Shown: positions 24,577 to 38,175 of the stretch, one piece after another
Layout: the number at the start of each line of letters is the position of its first letter
How positions within the stretch are numbered: the stretch's first letter is position 1
Source of the DNA: Atrichornis clamosus
Lineage: Eukaryota > Chordata > Aves > Passeriformes > Menuridae
DNA length: 64,000 nt
NCBI GenBank assembly: GCA_013400975.1
Contig: WBMZ01004648.1
Location: forward strand, 248,001 to 312,000
Direction of reading: 5' to 3'
Notes under the pieces: generated by a model
What the model saw: the letters and a program-made list of their open reading frames with translations, nothing else
Database searches by the model: none
What the model was told of the DNA's origin: nothing
Position numbers and translations under genes: made by a program

Positions 24577-27500
24577 ACTATTCACAGTGGGAGCTGTCTG
24601 AAAGGGAAAACTCCACTGGGATGAGGTTGTGAGGGAACCAGGGAAGAGGAGGGATACACGTTACAGTCCTGCCACCAAAAATTACTTACACATAGCCCTG
24701 GACTGTTCTTTGCCTCCTAGTGTCTGTGAACTTCCTCCATGGAAACGGAGGGATAAGAGAGAGACAGAAGAAAGGTCGAAAGAAAGGTAAATGAACTGAC
24801 TGAGCAGTAGATTTCTAGGAAGCTTAGGAAGGCTTCACACTGATAGGTGACTGAGCATCAAGATCTACTGTGATATATTAAATGTCTCTCCCACAGGTTT
24901 TCCTCTCAGCAGTCCTGTAGCTGTGAAAGGCGGCCAATAATTTAAAGTCGACAGTCCTTTGTACCTTGGGAGATTGTGCTTGTCTGGTGCTGCACCAACC
25001 CCTGAAGACACAGTGAGACCTTCAGTAGGGGGAGAGACCAGGTTGGCACACAGGTGGGTGTGTCTTGCCCCGTTACACCTGCCATACCCCAGCCGTTTTG
25101 TATCTCTATGGTCCAAACCAAAGGCAAATCCTCTGAGATGTTTTTTTGCAGCTATATGATTGCTAACCTTTTCTTTGCAGGAGGGAACAATTGGAGGATG
25201 AAGAAGGAATTCAAATGTTATTTTGCTTCACTGCTCCCATGTACTTTAGCTGGTAGAAGAAAAAAAACAAAACAAAATTTAAAATATATTACTTGATAAG
25301 AGAACAGGCATTGTAGTGATCAAACCCGCTATTCACAGTTGTACATTAAGATTACGGGGTGAATCCTCTCTGTCAGATATAGAAAAACACTGACGAGTTC
25401 CCTCTTGTCACTGCAAAAATTGCTAATTGCTAACGAAGTACTCTTAATGAGTAATAAATCAAGGTCTGTACTTAATCATATAGCCAAAGTATGGTTTTGT
25501 TTATGAGAATATTTTTCATCAAAACAGTTTCTTAATGAGAAAAGACCCTCAAAGGTTATTGTAGAATACTACATTAAAATGTACTTCCACATAGCAAAAC
25601 ACTAATAAAATATGTTGTATTTTACAGTTTCATGATAGTTATTATAGGTACATACTTTTAACTTATATTTTAGTTTTTCATATACTTAGCCCCATTCAAA
25701 ATATAGATGTCAAAATATGATTAAGAGAGGCATTTTTTCCCCAAACATTGTCATGCTGAGCACAGCAGTTAAAGTAATTGCTTCTCTCTCTGAGAAGAAA
25801 CATGTGCGTTCTTAAATTCTAAAGTAATAGACACCTTCTTCAGACTGAAATAATATGGCTTTCCTCAGGAGGGAAAATTGCTGTGCCATGGAGAAGGTTA
25901 ATCTCCTCTGAAAGTTGTTCCAGTATGGAATTCTGACAGTTTACGTGGATACAATTCTCCTTGAGTATCAATATAGGACAGGAAGGAGAGTACGGTGTGC
26001 AGAATAATGCCCTTCACCTTTCAGCAGTTGCCCAAGTGGCAGTTCTGGTGCGTTTTACATCTTACCAATGCAGGTATTCAAACTCATTTATACACTTGTT
26101 GATGGAGAATGTTTGGGATGCGCATAAGGGTCTGAGTACCCATCCTGGATAAGGTTTTGACTTGCTAAGTTGCCTCTGTGACAACAAGATACCACATGCA
26201 GCTCATGAGCTGAGGTTCCAGTGTCAGCATTGAAACAACTCTATTGCATTGAAGTCTGGGGGGAGGTAGTTTGGCGTGGGTTCAGAGGTAACTGCACAGC
26301 ATGGGCATGTTACTAAACATGTACACAGCTCTCCAGAGCTAATAAAGAGTAGAACATAGAGTTAACATAAATTAGACCATATCCCAGGCATCTTAAATGA
26401 GGCAGTAGGCAGGAACATGATCTTGCTTGGAACCTTCAGCACCAGCCCTTCCTCAGGAGATACGTCTGTATATTTCTTTCTAGCCAGCAACAAAACAAGG
26501 AATGAATGTCTTATTTGGAATTGTTACTGAAAGAAATAAAAATTGACAGCCTCATTTTACTTGGTGATTAGAAAACATGCAGGTGTAATTTGCTCCCTTG
26601 CCTGAGGCTGTGCTAAAATGCATTGGTTCCACGGAGGAGCATATTCATGAGAATCTAAGATACCCTGGATTTACTCTCAGAATCTTCTTTTTTTCAAAGA
26701 TGTGCCAGTCCTTAAGATGAAATTCTACATCTGTTGAATCAAAATAGGGGTAATAATAAGACCTGACATAGCCATCTGACCTGATGATCATAATATTTGC
26801 TATAAGGTCTTTTTGTGCTGATCTTTTTTTTCCCAGGCTTGTTTGAGTACTTTATTTAAACCACAAGAGGAACTGAATAGCATTATCATTGGATAAAAGA
26901 GGGAATCTGGGGCAGCTGAGATGGAAAGTGTACTGTTTGCTTCTGCTGAGTAGCCAACTCAGCGTTGGAAAATCCCCTTTTGGGACTCCCCAAAGAGGGC
27001 ATTGCCACAGGGAGAATGACACGGAGATGGATTTCTGCTTTTCTGCACAACCTTTATGGTTCCTGGACTAATATATACAAGTCATACAACATCATAATCT
27101 CTTAAATAAGTTGGAGGAATGCAGACTTCTCTCAAAAAAACCCAACAAGAACTTATAGTACAACTTTAACAACTGCAATGAAGGACAATGAAGTAGTATA
27201 TACTGGAGAATTTAAATGGAAAACAAAATGGATACTAATTTCTGTAGTAGCTATATAGCTATATAACAACTATATTTAGGTATAAGCCTTTTTCTAGAGA
27301 CCCTAACAAAGTAAATGATACTGTCTGGTCGGTACCTGCAAAAACAATATCTGCAGAAAGTAGAGAAGTGAGAAGAGAAGAAATTAAAAAAAACCCCACC
27401 ATGATTGAGGTATAATTATTTATGTATTTGTGGTTTGGGAAAACTTTATACTTTATTATCTGTATACATCATTATGCAGACACTGTTTTGTTCCCTGTTT

Positions 27501-30500
27501 TGAGACATTTTTGTTCTGTATATTCTTGCAGAATTGAGAAGATTCCAACATTTTTAGTCACTTTAGAGGAGTTCAGCAAATTAAGTGCCATTTAATATGG
27601 CAGTGTAGCTTATACATTTATTGTGGTTTAAAAAATGGAGAGCAATTTGTGGCACATGTTTGTATCACTATGAAAGAATTGAGCAAAACAAGATTAATGC
27701 AAATCAGACATTGTTGTGCTCAGAGGCATCTACTACTAACAACGTTCAGTGTAATGAAGGGTGAATGCTGTGCATGATTAAACTAGTCATATACAAACAA
27801 TAGCTCAAAGAAACAAAGCATAATTTTAGAATGTGATTTTCTTCTCCCACACCCTCTGATTCCCCCCAGTAAAAATGGAAAGAACATGAGGAAAGGAAGA
27901 GAACAGCAGGTAGGAACAGAACCAAGATTATGTACTTTACTAGTGAAAGCGGAGCTGTTCAAGGTGGAAATGATCCCAAAATGGGCTTCTATGAAATTTA
28001 GGTACAACTTGGACCTGTGCACCAATTCAATCTAACAGCCATTAAGCAGACACGTGCACACAGGTCTGAGGTATCATTCTCAGGGTTTGTTTTTGTTGTT
28101 TTGTGTGTGTTAGCCAAAGCTGGTTTCTTTACACTTCCTTTCCAGTAAGCAGAGAACAATAGCACTTCCAGAAAGAAGTTCACATTACTGACCTTAGACA
28201 CTCCATGCAAATACCTCTTTTTCTCTGCCAACTATAGAAGGAACATGTGAAGACTACCTCAGACTAGAACAGGTAACATCTTATGGTTCGAATGAGGTGA
28301 CATTAGTCCTTTGTTCTGCTATCAAGTGAAATCTGCTATATAAATGACTAAAGAGATAATGTCTTGTCTTGTAAGGACCTCAGTACACGCTGATTCTTCT
28401 GTCAATACGGATTGGTTCAGATTGGACACATAAGGAGTAGGGCCAAGAAAGAGTCCCGGTATCAGTCTAAAATTTCTGAATAATTCAGTCATAGGGATTT
28501 AAATCCCAGAACTTCCAACCTTTGGTTTATGTACCAACAAGTGAGTGTTAAAGCAATTTTCTCTGTCCAGAGAACCTTGTAAGATTATATCTAAAAGCTA
28601 AAACTATATATGAATTCCAGTGGTATCAGTACCATTCAAACATTGCGCTTCAGTGGTCTTGTGAATAAAGTTCACAAAATTACTAAATTAGGATTTATTT
28701 GGATTGGGTTTTAAAAATTCCAATTTACCTTCAGTGAATAGAAAGATTAAGGATTTCTTGATTTTTCTTCTGTAATTTAAGTAATGCTCATTTTAATTTC
28801 ATTTATTTCCAGAAATAGAATTGGTTGTTTAATTATGCTTAGGAAATTTTATGTAGAGCAACACCAATGTTAATTATTTATTTCTTCTGCAGTTGCAGAA
28901 AAAAATATTTCCTGCAGCAACATGGACCCTTGTTTCAATAAGCTGTTCCCTTATTCACTGAGTATAAAAAAGCTTTGACGCTTTCTTTTTCTCCAAGTCT
29001 GGGAGTGGGAACCCTGCTCTGAAGTTCTTGTCTGATTTCACCAGATTTAGGCAGTCAGACATTTATGGACATCTAAAGATAAAATGAGACAAGTCTGAGC
29101 TCTGACAGTATTCTCTTTATGGAGGAGCTGCCCTCTATTTATTGCATGGGTTGTTTACATTAATGCCTTAGTTGGGTTTAGGAGTTAATCTGAGAAACAA
29201 ACCTCCCAGTTGTTCTAATTTTTTTCTATACTTGTGCTGTCATTGTAGAGAGGTACTGGAGTGCATGAGCTGGATGCCTTTCTGATGAAACTAAATCAAA
29301 AGACACATGCCAGGAGCACATGCAGAATCCTACAGCCATTAATGGGCATTCAGACTAGAGCTAATCCTAAGTACTCCATTCCACCCCCGCCCTCTCCCTG
29401 CCCTGAAACATGAACAGAATGCACATTGGGTCCTCAGTGTTGTTTCACTATTGGGTTTCACTACAGGTCTTCTCTATGTACTGCACAGCCTCCTTAGGTA
29501 GACATAAATTCAATCACTTGATGCTTTCTCCCTTGCTTATCTTTTAATGGTACTAATGAATTTTGAAAGATATATCATTTTGCTCTGTTTTTCTAATGTT
29601 ACACACTGGGGTTTTTTTATGCTACACCACTAATCACTGGGTTTTATGTTCTCTCCTCTTCATGCCCTGATTTTTTAATTCTCTTATTCACTTAAATATA
29701 ATTAAATTCAAAGAAAATAGCATGCTTCTTTACAACTGTAATACAAATATGGATTGGCAATTCTTTCAATAAAAATTACTCTGTATCTTATTTTCCATTT
29801 AATATGTAGCCAATTTTGAAAAATATCCCACATTGCACTGCCTTTAGATAGTTGCACATTAATAAATTATCTTCAAAAAGCACTGATAGCATGACTTGAA
29901 CTCCTCAAAGCCCAAACCAGTTCAAGAATCTCAATCTGTATTCCACGTTATTTTTACATATCAATTACAGCATACAATTTATTTTGACCTATATTATTAC
30001 TGTTCTAATTCTGAGGTATAACTAAAATCCTATGAGAAACATTATTTTTTTTTAGATTTTCTATTTGACACAAGCAAAATTTTTTTCTGCTTTGTACTTA
30101 CTAATTATTTACCTTATTGTTACTGTACAAAATTTTCCATGCATTTACTTGAAATTACAGTTGGATTTCTTTATCCATACACCAATCAATTATTTGATTG
30201 CCATGAGCATTCAAGGAATGGGATGTATTTTCACTCATAGAAAAGCTTACTTTGTAATCAGAGACTGGATGCATTGCTCCAAAAAGCCTACAAAGACGCT
30301 TTTCCAGTACTTGACTGACTTTCAGGTCAGATTTGTAGAGAGAGGAGTCTTAATTTTCAGTCAATCAAACATACACTAATCAATTGTGGATTCCAGCTCT
30401 AAAGGAGATTTATTGCTTCAAAATGTCCTTATCCAACTGACTTGCTGCTTTTCCCTGAGAAACATGGAGCTCTAGTTATGTATACTATCTTTCATTCAGG

Positions 30501-33500
30501 TTAAGCTCAAGGAGAAAAATCAGAACAGTTACAAGACTGGCTCTTAAGGGAAAGGAAGTAAATTGTGTGGGAAGAACTGTAGTATAAGGAAGTGAATAGA
30601 AGTATAAAGAATGACACTTTCACTCATTTTAAAACTTCAAGTGGTAAATTGGACAACAAGACTATAGTCTACTATGCCTCTGATGGATAGGTGGACTGAT
30701 AATTTTTGTGTCTTTTTGGAAAGCTGGTTGTATTATCTAAGTATTAACAACCTGTGCATTCTGGGACTGGCAGATATAGCCAGGCTCTGTTTTTATGAGC
30801 ACAGTGCTTCAGTTAAGTCAATATGCATATTTGTATTAATTAACTCTGCAGGAGTTAAGGATTAACCATATCAGTGTTAGAAACTGTGGAGATCCTTGAT
30901 AATAGTATTTTAGTTATTTCCTTTGAAAACAACAAAAAAAAAATATTTTGTTTACAGCTGAACATGAGCACATATTAATAACTATGTGACCTCTATAATT
31001 GAAATATTCCTAGAACTAATATGAAAATATAATGGTCTTAACAGTACCAGCAGGAAAGAGAACTGTATTAATTGGAATTGAAATAAAGAATCTAAATAGA
31101 TTTCTTTATTAAGCATGATGATTTCTCCTCAGAATATGTGACATTCTGAAGACAAAGAAATAAACTAATAGACCTCTAACAGCACTTCAAGCAAGAAAAT
31201 ACAATGAAAATTTTCAGTATCAGAATCTATACACAGAAGTCCCAAGGGAAGAATACACTTGCAGTTATTGATCTTTGAAAAATCTGATACAGCAAATGTT
31301 TTCCATGCAATAGTATACCCAGGAGACACAGAGTAAACATGTTGAAATATAAACAATTATTTCAAATTTAATACTACAAAAGAAAGGAAAAACTTTAGGC
31401 CAAATATTCCCTTGACACACGAAGTCTGAGTTCTATTCGTTCAGTATAATTGAGTTCAGTTCTAGTTTCTAACAGTCTTTGTCCATATACATTGAAATTC
31501 CAGCCATATGACTCTTCCCTAAGTTTGATTGCGGCCTGTGTCATCTCCAGCACTATTTTAAGGCAAGCAGAAGACAGGAAGATGCCTATGTCTTCCTTTC
31601 AGATAAAGCCAGAGGATTTCCGCGTATCATTATTTCTCTGCACGTAATCCTGCTGTTTGAAACTAGATGTCTCACTATGATTACTTTTTTTTTTCCTAAT
31701 GTCTAGTCAATGTGAGCTCAGACATCTGATGTTGGTAGAATTGAAAACATATTTTTGAGACATTTCTTTCTTTGCTTACTATTTCAAGTTGCTTAGTATG
31801 TTATATGAAGTTCCTGGACATGTTTGCCAGCTTAGTTAGCCATATCACACAGAAAAAAAATTCCTTTTTGTCACTAGTGAGAAGTAGTGTTAGAGATTCA
31901 CACAGTTGTAATCTCCATGCTCTACTGCTTATTTTTTTACCTGGAACCATCAGTCTACTGTCTCCTATGCTGTCAGAACTGCAAAGAGCAGTTAACTTCA
32001 CCCTCTTACATCAATGATGTCCTACTAAAGCACTACCATGAATTTGATGCATCAGATTATTTACTGCAAGAGAAAGAGATCATAATAGAGTAGATACTTA
32101 TGCTAAGTGGTTCAGAGCAAAGGAAACCCCCACTTGCAGGGAAAACCAAAATAAACCCCAACTTCTCAGTTTTTCTTAAGACCAAATAAATCTTAATAAA
32201 AGTGGAATTATTGGACATTGGATAAATGTCCCTGCCTCTGATCCATGTTTTTTTCCCCCTACATTTTATGCTTTATATTGTCTTTATTTTTTAAAATATG
32301 AAGAGCAAAGCAGTTTTTTAAAAAGTGGCCTTGTTTTATTCTGTAAGATACATGATTTTTAAATATTTTTGTTTAGAGTGTTTGTCTGTAATTTGTACTT
32401 TCACATTCTAGGATTTACTAAATTCCCAGGTTTTTCAAGAAGCTGTAGCAGAATCACAGATTTTGACTCAAACTAAAAAATTGGCTTCATCTTTATCAGG
32501 AAGTTTTAATGCCTTAAAGGAGCATTAGTGAGAGAGAATTGTATGAGCATACAATATTTTAATAGTAATAGAATAACTTCTATACTAAAACCTTTATAAA
32601 GTCTTACCCTAAACAGAATAATTGCACCATTTCTGTATTTACCTACAAACTGGACACTGTGCAATGTTTCCTTCTACAAAAACAGTTATCTTTTAATGAA
32701 GAAAATTTAAATGCTTGATGTGCTTGAAACACAATTAGTTTCCCTGAAGTTATTAAACCTGATAATTGCATTAAATCACTTTATCAGATCAGGAAGTAGA
32801 TTATTTCCACGCTAACTGTGCTTTCCAGGCCAGTGTAGGAGCAGAAAATTGGCACAGCATCCCTTATGTACCTGAAAATAAACAGCAAGTGTCCAAAGTA
32901 AAAGAATAACCAGTCTATACACAAAAGAAAGAGCCAAAATTTTGCTTGTGGAACTGAATCTATGCTTAAGGTGACGAGAAGGAATGATACTGAAAACATA
33001 TCAAGTTAGACTCACTGTTCCTTAGAATCTGTGGTTGGTAGTAATCACTCAACATGTGTAATTGAAATTTGGCATAAAGCCCTGTTAATAAGCAGATATT
33101 AACTAGCAGAAAGACAGATACTGTTGGTTTTTTGCTTCCTCTAAACTTGATTACACTTACTTTCATCCATGGTGTGCAGCACTTTCTTAAATCTAATGCT
33201 AGAATTAACCTTATCAAAGAAAAACAAAGTACTGGATTTCTTATGCTTAAAACACTACATTAAAGTAGCCAGTGTTAGAGTGGTTTCCTTAATCCTTCTC
33301 TGATCGCCTAAAGACTTGGAGTCTATTTTCTCACATTATTTTCTCTTCTACAGAGACATAAATGAAAATATAGGATATAAATTAAAACATTCATTTCTGC
33401 TGCAGCTGGTTGTTTGTTTATTTTCTATGGAAGGAAACATTTCTGCATTTGTAGTTCAACAGTTTGTGCTGTGATTCGTTCATGAGTATGTGCCTGCCTG

Positions 33501-33544
33501 CATACCCATGGATACAGAAATGAAAAAAAATAGAATAAACAGGC

Positions 33545-33973
33545 TCTCATGTGAGAAGGGATTGAACAGGCTGGGACCCCACGTTGGGGCAGGGGGAGGG
33601 TGTGAGGAGTAGCAGAGAGAATGTGTGATGAACTGATCAAAACACATATTCCCCATACCCTTGAGCTGATGAGGTGGAGAGGTAAAGAATTTGGGAGTGA
33701 AGTTGAGTCCACAAAGGAGAGAGGGGTGAGGTGTCAGTTTTTGTGTGGGGTGTTTAAGGTTTTATTTCTCATCATCCAACTCTGCTTTGATTGGCAATAT
33801 ATTAAACTAATTTCCCCAAGTCTGTTTTGCCCATTGTGGTAACTGGTGAGTGATGGGTCCCTGTCTTTATCTCAACCGTTTTGTTGCATTTTTCCCCATC
33901 TGTCCAGCGGAGGGCTGTGATAGATTGGCCTTTGTGGACACCTGGAATCCAGACAGGGACAACCCACCATACA
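33545..33973 (+). mobile_element. ERV LTR, 3' portion (solo, 5'-truncated)
   Basis: Plus-strand sequence matches the 3' half of the LTRs at 43514-44436 and 57115-58063: a TGATGAACTGA block near 33627, an ATTAAA poly(A)-type signal (33801-33806), TTTCCCCAAGTCTGTTTTGCC, then CACCTGGAATCCAGACAGGG and the terminal ACAACCCACC...ACA. The family is avian endogenous retrovirus, probably ERVL-like; I cannot name the subfamily. The 5' half is missing and no internal gag/pol/env sequence is present, so it is not coding. Confidence 0.82.
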
Positions 33974-36900
33974 AGGGAATAGGGACAGAGCAATCAATGT
34001 TTGGCATAAAAGACAAAGTTGAGCATGATGCAATTGTAAACTAGAACAAATTAGGCATCTAGTGTATACACATTGCAGAATGCACTATGACAGGACACTG
34101 TAACATGGGTTCAAGAAGGCACTGCACAGATTAATGAAATACAAGACATATGGCCACAGTCTCTTGCTTCAGAAGTCATATTTCAGGTTTCAAAAAGCTG
34201 AGAACTTATATCTAGAAAGTAACCTCTTGCCCTCTCTCCTTAAGCATTGACGGCTACCTCTGTCAGAAATAACCTACTGGCACAGGTAGAACTTTATTAT
34301 AACAAAAACCCCAACCCCAAAATAGAAAAAACCCTGAAATATATGAACAATTTAGGGAAGACACATGGATTATATCTAGCCTAATAAATTAAACAGACCC
34401 TGGGACCATTTTCAGATGTTTTGTGCCAACCAGCACAAAATATAGATTTTTCTATATTAAACTCCTACCCTTAAAAGAGAGCAGCCATATCCAAATTGTT
34501 CATTCAGAAATATTCCTGGTTAATGCTAAATCCCAAAAAATGTCCAGGAATTTTGTTGCAGAGTACCAGTTGTCCCCCACCAAGGGGGTGCCTTGTATTT
34601 AAATAATTTAATGGCAGGATAATTTCATACCATTACCCAGGAATGGTTTAATATCATGCTATAGATATTAATAAATATCTATAACTAGACAAACTTCTTA
34701 TACTGTGCTTTAGACCACTACAAAGACAGCAGTGATAAATAGAGCAGGAAGATGGATCCCATTCTTCATTTATGTAAAAGAGAAGATTTCTATTTTTGAT
34801 ATAAAACCACTACACAGTAGAGAAATATTGATAGAAATAAAAAATAATTGCTGAATATTTTGTATCTTTTCTAAATATTTCTTTCCCATGCTTTCTCATA
34901 TTTAACATAAAGTTCTGATAAGATCAGCAAAGAACATAAAGGAAAGCAAGATCTTTAACAGTACTGCATTAAATTCTCTTGCACTTTCTCCTGAAGTTAG
35001 CAATGACAATGCATCAGAACTTGTACACAAAAGCTTAAGTGGCAAAAGTATATTAGTAAAGCACAATATATTTTACTCCATGGTAAACAAGATATTTGGG
35101 CTGTCCCAAATACTGTGCTCCCAATCCAAATCTTGGGATAGTAATGTTATCCATGATAAACCTTCGACAAGGCAAATCCTAGCATGAGCATCATCCTCAG
35201 GGCACCTCATATTTATCATACCCACTGAAATATCTAATAATAAAATAAAACCTAACCCAATTACACGATAATGAAATAAAGTTTCAGTTTAAAAAAATGC
35301 TTTGGCCTTCTCTTTGTATCCTTATCAATCTACTAATCTAAGAATGGCTAGTTCTACACAGACCAAATAACTCTAATTGCACAATTACAGCATTAAGACT
35401 ATTCCATTTACCCAGTAAATTGATTGGCTAAACATACCTAAGTACTTTATTATAATATAGAATTTCATAAGAAACTAAACCCGATGTTGATGTTCAGGAC
35501 TGTTGAGAAGAAAATGCGGGGCCAGGGTTTTAGCTAATGTAGATTGGTAAGGATCCACTGACTTAAATGGGCTTCACTGATTTACACTGGCCGAAGCACA
35601 CAGCTGTATTTACCAGTATATTTTGCATACTCTCTCTTCTTCTTTGGTACAATCACACTTCAGCTGACCATGATGTTTACTTTACCGTGTCTAAGATGGA
35701 CTAAATTCTAGAGCCATATTGCTTACAGGAAAGGCAGTCAATTTGCACAATCCCATTTAAATTACAACTGCATAATTCCAGTAGGCAAACTCTTATATAT
35801 TTAGTTGCTTTGTCATGAAGCTGACTCAAATCAATTGAAAAGCAAATGTCAAATTTGTATAACACTTAAATGTTCAGACTAAAACATGAATGCTGTCTGT
35901 ACTTAATCTTTGCAGTACAGGAATGGTACTTTACTAGTATGCATCTTTCAAGAATCAATAAATGTTGCAGAACAATATTAAGCAACGCTTTTGCAGTCAG
36001 ATCATTAATACACTTATACTTTGTTTTTGAGAGTAGGAGTAGGACCATATTAGTTCATGTTTCTTTTGTGTCTTGGACTGTAAATTAAACCTGTGATCGT
36101 TAGGGCTGATACTGAGTATAAAGGCTAATGTTGCTTAAGTAGGGCAAATATAATTCATTTTGTTCTTTGTAGCAGAGTGAAGCAAAATTCAGGAAGACTC
36201 TAATGAGAGTGTGACATCATTGCAATATTGGTTGATATTGTGGCAGTTATTGTTTCAGGATTTTGATAGTCTTCATAGATAATCCTATAATAGAAAATCC
36301 AATTACCTAAAACCAGTTGGGCAGTTTTAGATGTCTTAGGGTATTGTGGTTCGCCTCTAGCTGTCCCTCCTGAAAGGCATCTGTCTTCTGCAGGTTTATC
36401 TCGAAAGGCAGTAAAGGTTTATGGATAAGTAACTGAATCGCATCTTAGGTGTTTATATTCAGCTGAGCTGAAATACTCTGCAGATGTTATCAGTTAGGTT
36501 TTCTTCAAATATAGACAATTAAAATGATGTTCAGTTGCTACAACTTATACCTCTAGTACCATTTGAATTATCTTGTGCATCATTATATATATTTTTTGAG
36601 CAACTAAACAGGGCTAGCAGTTATACCACAACTGCGCAAGGTCCATATATTCTGGAACAAGAACCAGAAACATTAGGATGTTTCAAACATCATTAGATGA
36701 CTGTTTAAGCAACTAAATCCTACATGCAAATCTGTAGACATGCAAGCCTAGGTGTTTCACTCTCTGACTGAAATCCATCCTGTCCTGTGCTAAATACTGT
36801 CCTTTAAAAAAGTGCAAGAGGATCAAAAAAAAGGGTAAAACTGTTTATGGTTGGTAGAGTTGCAACTACTTGTGTATTTGTTAAAAGACTTTGATACAAG

Positions 36901-38109
36901 CAAAGGAACGGACTTTCAAAAACAATTATTCACCAAACCCTTAAATCTATGACATTAGGGTCTCATTTTAACAAAGGATATGCAAAATATCTTAACTGAA
37001 CCAAGACTTTTGTTTTTGTCTAATTTCTGCTTTCATGCTTAAGGCAGGAACTTTTGTGGCTTGCTGAGTTTGCAGAATGATTGTGTATGACTCTTCTGAG
37101 AAAGTTATAGCTTGAGAAAATATTTACATACTTAGGATCATAATTTTAATATTTATGTAGCAGTAACTCTGCCAAAAGTTTAATATATACTTGGTATATT
37201 ATATGTGTCTTATCCTACTTGTCTACGCTTGTAAAGTTTTTGAGGTAGATCTTTTTTTAGGCACCTGATGAGTGATTAAATTCACCCTAATGCAAATATT
37301 CTGGATGGGATTCAGTTATTGACAAGGAACACATATACTTAATATTTAAAATAGATCACTATCAATATAAATTTCAGGAGTAGTGTTTGATAAAATATTT
37401 CATACAAAAGGTTTCAGGAGGAAGATCATGATTTTGATGGCAGTAAGTTTCAATAATTCTGAAAACTGTCTTTTGAGCTGTATCCTTTTTCAAGCCTTAT
37501 CACAGGTATATAGAGAAACCATTTTCTGCTGACTGGTGCCAGCTTATAGCATAACACCTCGAGTTTCTTGAACACTGGGACATGGAGTTGCAAAGAGGTT
37601 GCAGTTTCTTTATTCTCTTCTATAATCTATTTTGCATATGAATATTTTCCCTTTGCATGTCATAAGCCACCATGTACAGAGACACATTGTGGCTGATGTT
37701 GTGCAGTCCAAGTCCCATCTGGGTTTTCATAAGAGATTGAATAAGAGGTTCAGCTGCACACCAACAGCAGCAGAGAACTGAGGGGCCCGATTCTAATTCT
37801 GCCCCTTATCAACACAACAACTTTTTAACCATTTCAACAGCTTCATGGAGAACTATGCACTGACAGGGTTCACAGGATAAGGCTGATCACTAGCAAGACA
37901 TGTCCATTGAATAATTAGAGATGGGAATAAACATCCCAAGTTGTATTTCTACTTCTTAACACACCAAAGACTGAAAGAATTTAAATTTAAAGATTTAACA
38001 TATCACAAAAACAGTGGCAACTCCTAATTTGTGATTCTGATCTGTTGAATTATGGTTCGAGTAAAAAAAATTATAAAATGCATAATTTAATATATTATTC
38101 CACATATAT

Positions 38110-38175
38110 ATTCTCAGGTTATTTTATGTTATTATTTTTAATAAATTCTCAGGTTATTTTATTTTATTTTTACCT
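38110..38175. repeat. Direct repeat, 35-bp period x 2
   Basis: ATTCTCAGGTTATTTTAT occurs at 38110-38127 and again at 38145-38162, with AT-rich sequence after each. It is a local tandem duplication. Confidence 0.85.

Larger units (their letters stand above)
21189..33544. other. Unique AT-rich noncoding DNA
   Basis: No gene recognised in this 12 kb. Local features are listed separately: hairpin 21338-21373, palindrome 22412-22427, TTTTA repeat 22794-22869 and possible retrocopy 23764-24576. A good acceptor-like site (TGTCTCTCCCACAG, ending about 24897) precedes a GC-richer stretch to about 25050 that ends at CACAG/GTGGGT, but all three frames there contain stops, so at most a noncoding exon. 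A 14-bp palindrome (TAGCTATATAGCTA) lies at 27248-27261. Confidence 0.6.
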
